DNA of 64,000 nt from Rutpela maculata (lineage: Eukaryota > Arthropoda > Insecta > Coleoptera > Cerambycidae). Position 1 is the first letter of the stretch; each line of letters starts with the position of its first letter. The notes under the pieces were generated by a model. The model saw only the letters and a list, made by a program, of their open reading frames with translations. It did not search any database and was not told where the DNA came from. The stretch spans positions 42,689,923-42,753,922 of the forward strand of contig OW386293.2 in the NCBI GenBank assembly GCA_936432065.2, written 5' to 3'. Shown in pieces: positions 22,519 through 32,152 of the stretch. The position numbers were made by a program, and so were the translations under genes.

Positions 22519-24408
22519 ATGTGGCCGCCTTGCCTAATTGTAATACCTTTACAGGTTACACTAGTTAAATCCAAAAGGGACCTAATTTTGGAAAATGAAA
22601 CTGAATCAAACCTTTCTTTAAGTCATTGTATAATAGAAGCATGCAAACATTTTTTTACAGACTACTATGAAAGAATTACCTTTTTTATCCCCATAACAGA
22701 AACAACAGATGATATTCTTTCTGATACATTTACCCAATTCACACTCAGAGCCCTAGGGATGGAAAATCGTTGGAGTTTATTAGTAAAAAACTTGAAAAAG
22801 GTATATCATGTGTTTGAGTGGACTCCAAAAACATACAGTTATATCGTACAAATTAGAAATCCAGATGAAATTGCAGCTCATACCATTATGCTAAAAAAAT
22901 CGTTATCTTGGAATTCTAGTGCAAAATTTTTGGTATATTCATTAACAATTTTTACAAATCCTCGAAAGGTGGCTGTTAATGTCATAAAGTATCTTTGGAG
23001 GGAAAATGTTATTAACGTAGCTGTATTGTTGTTGAGTAAAAGAAATACTACGAAATTTTCAATTTATTCCTGGTACCCATATGAGGATAAAAACTATGGT
23101 GATAAGTTTTATAGCACGCGGCTAATAAACCACTGCTCATTTGGAATATTTAAAAGCAACACATCATTGTTCGAAGAAAAAGTACCGAAACGAATGAATA
23201 ACTGCACAATTAAAGTCAATTATTTTGAACGGAACCCCTATGTAATCAACGGACAAGATGGTTTCCAATTGTCAAACTATTTTAAAAGTCAAGGGTTAGA
23301 ATTAAATTTACTAAACATGATAGCGGCTTCATTAAACTTAAATATTATTTACGATCAGTCTAAAAGTCGAGGAGATGTATATGAAAATGGAACCGCAACA
23401 GGAGACGTGGTTTATTTAATGAACCACTCACTTGATATTTTGATAGGTGGGTACGGTTTAACTCCTAGCAGGATTAAAAACCTTGATTACTGTATCTCGT
23501 GCTTACCACAAGAGCTAGTGTGGTGTGTACCTTATGTACTTACAGCAGTTGGATTTCATAGAATGGATAATATTAAAGTTTGGATTTCAATTATTTCCAT
23601 CTACTTGTTAATATCATCTCTTATTTGGCTTCTATGCTTGTACAATGAAAATGAATCTACTACTTACGGAAGTTTAGCTACCACTTTGCTGAAGAATTTT
23701 GGAATATTATTAGAATTTTCAGCGAAATTACCCAGATCGTTTCCAGTTAGATGTGTTATTGGCTTAGTAATTGTGTATTAATTTAGTTTAACTTTAGCGT
23801 ACACCAGTTGTCTGACCAGTATAATTTCCGCTCCGAAGTTTGTAGAAAAGTTCGATACGATGAAGAGTATATACAAATATGGTTTAGAAACTTACTTTCC
23901 TCTTGGGGTTGACAGATTCATTTGGAATAATGATGATATTAATGTAAATGGTGTACCAAAAGATTTGGTTCGAAGAAAGTGGAAAACTTGCTACGATGTT
24001 GGAGGCTGCGTAGAGAAGGTTGCTACTTCTGGCAACACTGCAGTTTGCACTACCCCCTATCAACAATACCTGCCACTCAACATTCAAGCTAACAAAGCAT
24101 ATTCTATACATTGCATAAAGGAGCGCATCGCAACTATTATCACAACTATGATAATGGTAAAAGGTCATCCACTTCACAATTTATTTGATGAAACTATTCT
24201 TCGAATTTTTGGCGCTGGTTTCGTATTTAAATGGGAAAATGATTTTATGAAAAACAATACTGCTAGAAGTGTTGCTGACAGTAGAGATTTTGACAGCAAT
24301 AGTATTAAATTCAGTCACTTGATAGCTTTAATTCAAATGTTTATTATAGGATGTGCCGTATCTATCTTAGCTTTTGTAGTTGAAATTGTAATTTATAAAA
24401 CACTTTAG
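22519..24408 (+). pseudogene. Ionotropic receptor IR-1, intact except for one in-frame TAA
   Basis: Predicted divergent ionotropic receptor: a ligand-gated cation channel subunit in the dendrite membrane of a chemosensory neuron. The start at MWPPCL matches the signal-peptide start of the paralogues. Residues 1-19 are a signal peptide; ligand lobe S1 starts near 227 (NNCTIKVNYFERNPYVI) and keeps an arginine in LTPSRIKNLDY. TM1 is ~352-374, the pore ~385-405, TM2 ~410-437, lobe S2 ~438-598 and TM3 ~600-627. A single TAA at 23779-23781 replaces the glycine codon found in IR-2 and IR-3 (VYGF) in the middle of TM2. The same frame then stays open to 24408. Compared with the paralogues it also lacks about three residues (IFQ) before TM1, and LDF(S) reads LDYC. 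Either a young pseudogene or a read-through gene. Confidence 0.85.
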
Positions 24409-24775
24409 TTCAATGAAGCATTCTGCCTCGTCACAATAAATTCGCTGCAAAGCTAAAGTATAACTTTAATTCATACGTGTATATTATAAAAGAAACTTAG
24501 CTAGGAAAAGAGGATAGTAATAAATGCATATGATCAGAGTTTATATTTGGATAGAGTGAAATTCAGAATAATTTTTCCAAAGGCTTATCAGATCAACGTC
24601 GCTAAATGACATGGCTGCTTGACATTATTAACAGTTCAGTTCAGTACTTTCCTCGGCTAACGCATAGATATTGTTCATAATAATTTCTAAAAATTGTTAT
24701 CAGGTAAGGATATTGATGATCTCAAGAAAGAGTATAAAGCAATTTGTGGATGCATGTGCACTTGTTTCAATACTA
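24409..24775 (+). other. 3' flank of IR-1 with conserved donor-like site
   Basis: CAG|GTAAGG at 24701-24709, followed by ATATTGATGATCTCAAG, matches sequences downstream of IR-2 (42491) and IR-3 (55033, minus). It lies ~295 nt after the IR-1 stop. It resembles a 5' splice site in a 3' UTR. Confidence 0.4.
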
Positions 24776-24827
24776 TAGTGACTGGCACGGTAGCTCAGTT
24801 GATTAAGGCGTATAATATGCCCGTGCC

Positions 24828-25360
24828 ACGGCGTATTACGACAAGTGGAAAATTCGGATCAACGATCGGAGGTAGAGAAATTCCAATTAAGCGGTGCGTG
24901 AAGTATTTGGACAAAAGACTAACGTTTAATACACACATTAATGAGATGATACGCAAGGTCTACTCCATGTCCAGGAGTCTAAATCCACTCCTGGCACGGG
25001 GTAGCGGACTCAACAGGACTAATAAAAAGTTGTTGTACACGATGGTAATCAGACCGGCCATCACATACGCGACGTCGGTGTGGTGCAGCATCCCAGTCAC
25101 GACAATGTGGAAGTTAAGAGTATTAGAACATAAATTTATGCACCTCATTTCAGACTCTAGTATCTAGATCTCTATGCACGTTGCCACGACATAACCCCAC
25201 TAGCGGGCTACGTCCAAGAAACATCGAAAAAATTCTATCAGTTCAAACTGGACGGTAGTCCGCTAACCCGCAACATTACCCGAATCAGACAGCATAACGC
25301 AATACTTTTCGATATAAGACACACCCTACTATACCAGACGTTGCCTATCTTCCGGTAACC
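24828..25360 (+). pseudogene. Jockey-like LINE ORF2 C-terminal fragment
   Basis: Encodes the end of a LINE polyprotein after the RT: CVKYLDKRLTFNTHINEMI (the usual KYLGV-DKRLTF motif, short of two residues), LLYTMVIRPAITYATSVWCS and LRVLEHKFMHLISDS. A stop at 25165-25167 is followed by more homologous residues (LAGYVQETSKKFYQF, LPIFR) to about 25360. It is 5'-truncated and dead. It differs clearly from the LINEs at 18.2 and 61.6 kb. Confidence 0.8.
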
Positions 25361-25975
25361 TCCCTAGCCACACCTTCTCTCTATCATAACCTATCTCTAC
25401 CCTATCTTTCACCAACTTTACATCTTTAACCCCTTTCCCCCCTTTTTTATGTTTGTACAATTTTGTTCCTTTATCTTTTTTGTTCTTTTTGTCCTCTTTT
25501 TGTCTTTCCAAGTCCCCTCTAGGCTGATAACATCCTATAAATCTAAACTTTTCAAATCATATAACTTTTAACCTACTCTACCTTCCTCGACGACGGTCAG
25601 ACCACGAGGTCGTCATTTCATCGAACGGGTTTTTTCGATAACTCTGCTTTCCCGTATCAACAATCGAAATTTTCCAAAAGTGTGTTTGCCTAGTGAGTTT
25701 TTAGTTATTTATAGTGTATTTTGATTAGTTGTAGGTCCATGTGGGCACATGTTTTTAATTTTTAATTAGTTTTTAAGTCTGCCTGCGGCAGACAGGAGTT
25801 TCTAGCATCCAAAATTTAATTACCGTTAAGCCGAACCGGAGCCGCCCCGCCCAGCCTCACATTTACCACGACGCTGCACGCCGTGATTGTCGGGCTGGCT
25901 CCGGGCCGGAATCCGGCAAGGCGCATTTATGTTCGTTAAACACATAATAAATTTGTTTTGTTGCTGTTGTTGTAT
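25361..25975 (+). mobile_element. Probable 3' UTR of the Jockey-like LINE
   Basis: Non-coding DNA following the ORF2 fragment, with a C-rich part near 25430-25445, a GC-rich block at 25830-25925 and a TTGTTGCTGTTGTTGT-like end near 25960-25975. It contains the palindrome CTGCCTGCGGCAGACAG near 25780. It is assigned by position; no poly-A tail is obvious. Confidence 0.45.
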
Positions 25976-26729
25976 TGAGTGCCGAATATGCTGATCGACT
26001 GTCTATTGCGTTCTGCGTTCAATCCCCAGTGCCAGTACTGACAATACTGGTGGGTTTGGATGTATGTCTGCGTTTTTCCAAATGGGTAACCCCCTTCTGG
26101 ACAGCCTTGACTTTGGATTTGAGGGTTGTCTACTATATGTGGTGTGTTTATGTTATGTTTATAGTACGGAAAAAATAGATTTTAAACAAGAAAAAATTAG
26201 GGGCTTAATAAAAACTGAGGGTTTGTGGATTTTACCGTTAATATTAAGAAACCGATGAGTCCTTAACTCCAAAGGGTGCTGCATGGTGTTTTTTGGGGTG
26301 TAAAGAGGTGGAAGATATTGAAAGATATAACGGAAATATATTTTTTTGAAAACATTTCTGCTTTCTTGCTGACAGGTGAGTCAGGCACCTTCGATTTGTG
26401 TTTTCACTGACGATGAAAATAGACCGAGATATAGAGAGTTAAAAAATATGCATTTTAACGGGGTATGCGGTATGTATGCGTGTGCGTGCGTGCTTGTGTG
26501 TGTACGCGAGCATATCTGTGTGTATGTCTTCTATAAAATGTTAATATGAGCAGAGGAGAATACATTTGTATATACAACATTCTGTCATAATTAATTTAAA
26601 AATATTTATTTATTTAAGAAAATATTTGGATTTAATATAGTTAAGAAATATAAATTGTATCATCACCATCAGGTCGGTAGTCTCAGTATTAGTGTTACGT
26701 CCTTCCTCATTTTCATATTACCTTCCAAT
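25976..26729. other. Unassigned, with a GT-rich microsatellite
   Basis: Short overlapping ORFs around 25975-26258 have no recognisable motif. An alternating GT/GC tract lies at 26467-26530. Nothing else supported. Confidence 0.4.
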
Positions 26730-26772
26730 AATAATAATTATTATTATTATTATTACTATAATAATAATAATA
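26728..26772. repeat. AAT/ATT microsatellite, left flank of the R4-like LINE
   Basis: AATAATAATTATTATT... then ATAATAATAATAAT, ending where LINE-derived sequence begins (26773). Confidence 0.85.
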
Positions 26773-27662
26773 ATGCTCGGCGAAAAGCCCAGTTTCACAC
26801 GGATAAGCCAATGCATGGAGTCTTCTATTAAAATATAGAAAAACTTAGCTTATTCGAAAGGCTGACTGTTGCTTTTTTAAGGTCAGCCGGGCTGAAGTCT
26901 GAGACCGGGGGATTCATAACGACTTGCCAGGATGGTACACTAAGCACCCTCGTCTATCGTAGTGATGTCATGGGTATAGAAGTCCCTGATGTCAGCTGCA
27001 GGGCCTGCCGCAGGCCGCCAAAGACTCTAATGCATTTGCTCTTGGCTTGTCCGACATATGCAGTTTCGGCCTATATCCAAAGGCACGACGGAACATTAAG
27101 AGTGCTTTATTACCATTTAAGGCGCTCGTATGGGATAGACGATACACCAGTGCTTCCTTGCGTTCCGGGGGATATTGAGTCCATTGTGGGAAATGGGGAA
27201 TGTCTAATTTATTGGAACTACTCGTTTCCCACCGTCAGGCAAATATAATCCAACAAGCCTGACGTAGTCCTCCTCGATCACCAACTGAAGGCAATGTATA
27301 TTGTAGAGTTCTCGGTTCCCGCGGAAAACAACATTATCTTGAAGGAGGAGGAAAGACAGGCAAAATATCGAGATTTGCTCTTCGAACTCCGCAGAATTTA
27401 TCCAAAACATACTGTTAAGTTGGTAATATTGAACATTGGTAGTACTGAACATCGGTAGAGCGAGACACACACTGCTTTCGGAACTGAAGATCAGACCGGT
27501 ATGCCGAAACTTGGCAGAGATCTTATTCAGCAGAATGCAGAAGGCCGTCATCCTAGGTCTACTCAAGGCACACGATTCCCAGACCCAGTAGTCACTTATC
27601 CCATGAAGTGGGGAGTGGCTGCCGGTACTACCAGTTCCCCTCTGTGAGTGTCAGAGCCAAAC

Positions 27663-27663
<1 letters not shown>
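26773..27663 (+). pseudogene. R4/Dong-like LINE C-terminal fragment (restriction-like endonuclease)
   Basis: The fragment encodes the 3' end of a site-specific LINE whose nuclease is of the restriction-enzyme type. A zinc knuckle CRACRRPPKTLMHLLLAC (~26995-27050, Cys-Cys-His-Cys) precedes the catalytic motif KPDVVLLDH with VEFSVPAENN (~27255-27330), where PD...D...K-type residues cut DNA. Frame changes at ~27248 (stop) and ~27450 break the ORF. The segment starts and ends in TAA repeats, the known target of Dong elements of the R4 clade, so target preference supports the family call. It is 5'-truncated. Confidence 0.8.

Positions 27664-27754
<91 letters not shown>
27664..27754. repeat. (AAT)n microsatellite, ~30 units
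   Basis: An uninterrupted AAT run directly after the R4/Dong-like 3' end. It may be pre-existing target, element tail, or both. Confidence 0.95.
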
Positions 27755-27756
<2 letters not shown>

Positions 27757-29316
27757 TCTTTATTAATTCCTTTGAATTTAAATTTTAAGGGAGTAACTAT
27801 TTTACCAGATTGGAATTAAAAGGCGACGTTAAACCCTTATACTATACAGGCTTATTCTTCCTCTTCATTAGCTTTCATCAATTTAAACAGTTACACCTTT
27901 TGATCTTAACATAGTACAGTATACCGTGCAAGCATATGATATTAAATTTAATATGGATCCACATGCGGTTTCTCAAATTGTTCTTACAGGTTGCAAGAAC
28001 CCATTTATTCCAGTCCTGCTCACTGTTCTGATGACATCTTATTACTGTACCATTGTTGCTTTTGACAATAGGTTCTGTAAGAATCTTGTGCAGCGATTGG
28101 ATAAATAGTAGGAAATATTTATAATTTTGCGGTTTCTTCAATAGAGATTTTTTAAAAGTAATAAATCTGTATTCGTCAAACAAGTTATAATTTTACATGT
28201 GCAGATAATTTACATAAAAAGCTGAGTAAGCAATATTGTGAATAGCTTCCATTGATACGGAAGCTTTATAAATATAGGTTGACTGCATTCAATCCCCAGT
28301 TAACACGCTTCTTCCAACTTGTCATTAAAACCACCTTTTGTAACCATTTGAAGAATTGCGTGAATATAAAGTATTTTTGCTTTTTAAAATCTTCAAATCT
28401 ATCAAAGAACCAATAAATTTATCTGGTGATTTTAGTCGAAAATTAGTGAATGCCCAAGGGTCAGAGCATATTTATCGTGCAATTCCTAAAATAAAGTAAG
28501 AGCTTTGTATTTCAACACTTCATCACGAAAAAGAACTGTCCCATTGCAAAGGGTGGATTATTGGAATATTTAATAAGGAGCGGACTGTAACTTTTCGATT
28601 GGATCAGATTTATCCTGGAATCAACTCCCGAACTTTACAAGGAGACAAACAAGAAGCAGACTAACTCAAGTAGGACACGGACGAGGAAAACTTCAATCCT
28701 CCGTTCAGGAGAAAATCAATAGAAAGCAGGAAAACACTAGTTTCACAGGAACGAACAAGGTGCAAAACTTCACAGAAAGAGAAGCGAAACACCAAGGAAG
28801 CGGAAGGTCAGACTTCAAGGAGGAACTTTTTCGGACAACAAATGAACTCCAACTTCTGTTTAAGTTTATTTTAATTTTGTAAAAGGTCAAATTCGAAATA
28901 AATTGTAAATTGTCAAAATTTTAAATCGAACGAGATCGAAAATGTAAGATAATAATACGCCGACTGGTTTAAAATACATTAGAAAACTATTTAGAATTAA
29001 CCATACAATATTCTACATGTGAACTGTATTAAGCGTTCTGTCCAACTGTCATTTCCACGCTAATTCATGCAAGCCAAGCAAATACACAGCTTGGTCGCCA
29101 TGTATAATAACCATCTTATTACTCAAATTTTGTGTCAACCTACATTTTGCTGATTATCAAATATTTTCTAATATTCGGCCATCCTTTCTATGTGGGCAGT
29201 CCCAGACCACCAGCCACCATAGAATCTCTTGATTACCTATTACCAACAACAGTTATGCTAACCATGGCCTTACCAAAGATTATCGTAACAAACAGGCAGT
29301 GTCGGCCTATCACTTT
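27755..29316. other. Unassigned intergenic DNA
   Basis: Small ORFs (27878-28183 minus, 28705-28890 minus, 29132-29335 plus) carry no motif I recognise. The segment 28540-28860 is unusually rich in GGA/AGG/AAG triplets, with several purine-rich runs. No inverted ends were found. Confidence 0.4.
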
Positions 29317-31566
29317 AATTTTACCAGAATTTTAGTCCGCTATATTTTTGAAATGACTGCACATATTTAGATAAAATTTGGTATACATATTATACTCTTT
29401 TAGGTTAATTAATAGCTTAAGTGATTTTGGAAAAATTCCAGGACCGACCTCCATTTATTTAATATGGCTCTTAGGGTCGTTAACATCACACTGTATATTA
29501 TTTTTTGGTAAATGTTAGTAAACTTTTAAAAAGCCTATGAACCAGTTTATAAAATAATGTCATAATATTTGATGGCACGTTTGTGGTTATTGTTCAATAA
29601 ATTTTCAAAAGTATTGAAAGACCAAATTTGACATGCTACAAATAACACAATCCAGTTGCTAACATTATTATTTTATTAATTTTAGCTAAATACCCCGCAG
29701 AAGAGGTTGTTATTTATTTTTGTTTTGACATTCAGTGTTTTTTTCCGTCCAAAATAAAGCACATTCCATTTATTTCACGAACAAAAAATAAGTAATAACA
29801 CTATGCGATTAACACATGACATTGTTGCATTAAAAATCCCAAGTAGGCGCATGTTAAATGTGTAATTTTACAAGTAAGAATATTGCTGTTCGCTCTTAGT
29901 AATTATTAGAATAAGTGAAAAAAAAATCAGTTACAAAACTAAAAACATTAAGATGCCGTTTCAATTTAGTAATGAAAATTATGCGGATATTATTTTTGTG
30001 TATGCCTTTTGCGACGGAAATGGGAGAACTGCAAAGAGAGAGTATTAAAGGCGTTTTCTAAATCGCCGTGTACTAGATCATAAAACGTTTTCAGAGGTAC
30101 ACCATTTAGTAAGTAACATGGATAATTTCCGTCAATGACAAAGCATGAACATGTTCCCAGAGCTTTTCCACAAGAAGAGCAAATATTACAGGTTGTGGAA
30201 AATAATCCATCCATAAGTGTTAGAAAAATTAGTAATGAGTTAGCAGTACCTAAGAATGAAAATTTGTATCCATTTCATGTTGAAACAATTCAACGTCTAA
30301 AAGACGGCGACGACGTTCCCCGCTTAACATTTTGTAAGTGGAATTTGGCTCACAGAAGAACAATATCCAGATTTCTATTCACGGATGAAGCCCAATTCAC
30401 ACATGACGAAATTAACAATTGTAGAAATAAGCATATTTGGGCAACCGAAAATCCACATGCAGTGATTCAGAAACATTCCCAATACAGATTTAACTGGTGA
30501 AGTTTATTTAAACTTTCTTAGAGATATCTTGCCAGATTTATCAGAAGGCATCAATACAGGGGTTTGTGGTTTCAGCACGATGGTGCCATTTTTCTGTACC
30601 GGTCCGGGATCATCTGAACCAGCATTACACCAACAGATGGATTGGTTGCGAAGGTCCGGTAAACTGGCCACCGAGGTCTCCTGATCTTACACCTCTAAAT
30701 TATTTTTTAATGGGTCATCTCAAGTCTGAGGTACAATGAAGAGTTCAATACACGAGAACAGTTTCTAGAAAATATTATTACTGTATGTGATAACATTAGA
30801 AATAGCCCGGAAGTGATTGATAGGTCAGTGAAAAGCATATTAAAACGTTCTCGAAAATGTATTGACACTGAGGGCATTCATTTTGAAAACCAGTCATGGT
30901 TTGAATTATTCGCACCGTTTTTAATTTTTTTTTGTTCAATTATTTAAAGTTCTAAATAAATTTATTTTGTCAAAATAAAATTGCAAACTTTTGTCTTTAA
31001 TACTTTCAAGTTATTCTCAAATAATATTTTTTTAAATTGTACTTGTTAATTCAAGCCTCTTCACTAACATTATTTTTCTTTCATGAAAGAAATGGAATGT
31101 GTATTATTTTGGATGAAATTTAAACTAAAAAAAGCTTAGAAACATTGAATGTCAAAAAAAAAACAAATAACAACCTCTTCTGCGGGGTATTCAGCTAAAA
31201 TTAATAAAATAATGATGTTAGCAACTGGATTGTGTTATTTGTAGAATGTCAAATTTGGTCTTTTAATACTTTTGAAAATTTATTGAACAATAACCATAAA
31301 CATGCCATCAAATATTATGACATTATTTTATAAACTGGTCCATAGGCTTTTTAAAAGTTTACTAACACCTACCAGAAAATAATATACAGTGTGATGTTAA
31401 CGACCCTAAGAGCCATATTAAAAAAATGGAGGTCTGTCCTGGAATTTTTCGAAAATCACTTAAGCTATTCATTAACCTAAAAGAGTATGATACGTATACC
31501 AAATTTTATCTAAATATGTGCAGTCATTTCAAAAATATGGCGGATTAAAGTTCTGGTCAAAAACCA
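29317..31566. mobile_element. Mariner-like element inside ~470-bp inverted repeats
   Basis: Left arm ~29317-29790 and right arm ~31090-31566 are inverted copies at roughly 90% by eye. They share ATTTTTGAAATGACTGCACA, CTTAGGGTCGTTAACATCAC, ATGTCATAATATTTGATGG and TACCCCGCAGAAGAGGTTG. They flank a decayed transposase. Such long arms are unusual for Tc1/mariner elements, so the arms may belong to a different host element into which the mariner inserted, or be an expanded terminus. An ACACCCTGTA-type end lies just outside at 31669-31678. Confidence 0.7.
29954..30890 (+). pseudogene. Mariner-like transposase (DUF4817-type N-terminus), degenerate
   Basis: Begins MPFQFSNENYADIIFVYAFC, the helix-turn-helix N-terminus seen in insect DUF4817/IS630-Tc1-mariner proteins. 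Further on come VVENNPSISVRKISNELAVP (~30192), FTDEAQFTHDEI (~30378, around the first catalytic Asp), EVYLNFLRDILP (~30500) and PRSPDLTPLNYF (~30677). The last block (ILKRSRKCIDTEG) is near 30840-30870. A stop near 30046 and several frameshifts spread the protein over frames, so it is inactive. The enzyme family cuts and pastes DNA at TA sites. Confidence 0.85.
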
Positions 31567-31679
31567 TAAAAAACAGTTCACATTCAACAGTAAGTAAGTA
31601 TAGGGGTTTTTGAACTCAGCTAAGAGTGCTCTACCTTCTACTAGAGTATGTCCGTTTAAATCTGGGACACCCTGTATAT

Positions 31680-31853
31680 TCCAAATTTCTTAAGCTGTCA
31701 GTGCTGGGACGATTGATTGATTATCAGGGGAATTTTTCTTATATTGTGGACACTCATCCTTTGTTAAGGTATAAGAATGAGATTAAGGACTTACTACTGA
31801 GAGGTGGTTATTACAGTGTAAATAAATTCTTAAACAGACCTACAGATACATAA
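31680..31853 (+). pseudogene. LINE C-terminal scrap
   Basis: The last ~45 codons (THPLLRYKNEIKDLLLRGGYYSVNKFLNRP) resemble the C-terminus of the LINE ending at 63480 (FLIEGAYYSINEFVKRP), so it is the 3' end of the same family. The BEL element inserted 32 bp after its stop. Confidence 0.6.
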
Positions 31854-31885
31854 GTTGTTACCTGTAGTTTTAAATTTGTGATGTA

Positions 31886-32042
31886 TGTCTAAATTGTAAT
31901 TGCAGGTTATTTGGAAGAATAGTAAATAGATAAATTGTATTAATTAAAATTGTAACTTCGATTTTATTGTGGACTGTTTTCTTGATTTTTTATTATTATA
32001 TACTATTGTCATAGATACAGTATTTAAACATTTGCATTAACA
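31886..32042 (-). repeat. BEL/Pao 3' LTR
   Basis: 157 bp, TGTCTAAATT...GCATTAACA, matching 37639-37795 with a single difference (tatactatt versus tatattatt). It is flanked outside by ATGTA (31881-31885). The element is transcribed on the minus strand, so this is the 3' copy. It is short for the family. Confidence 0.95.
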
Positions 32043-32058
32043 TAGCTCCCGCCTTTGA
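32043..32058 (-). other. BEL polypurine tract
   Basis: On the minus strand CAAAGGCGGGAGCTA abuts the 3' LTR; purine-rich, positioned to prime plus-strand synthesis. Confidence 0.6.
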
Positions 32059-32152
32059 AGCAGTGCTTCAAAATATAACAATACTAATTATATTGAATAA
32101 CATAACATGAATAACATGAAAATATTAGCATTAAGTATATAACAAAACATTT

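Noticed and set aside
24694..24780. Extension of the LINE frame leftwards to 24694 as part of the LINE protein
   Set aside because: 24694-24775 is homologous to non-coding 3' flanks of IR-2 and IR-3, so the frame there is fortuitous.
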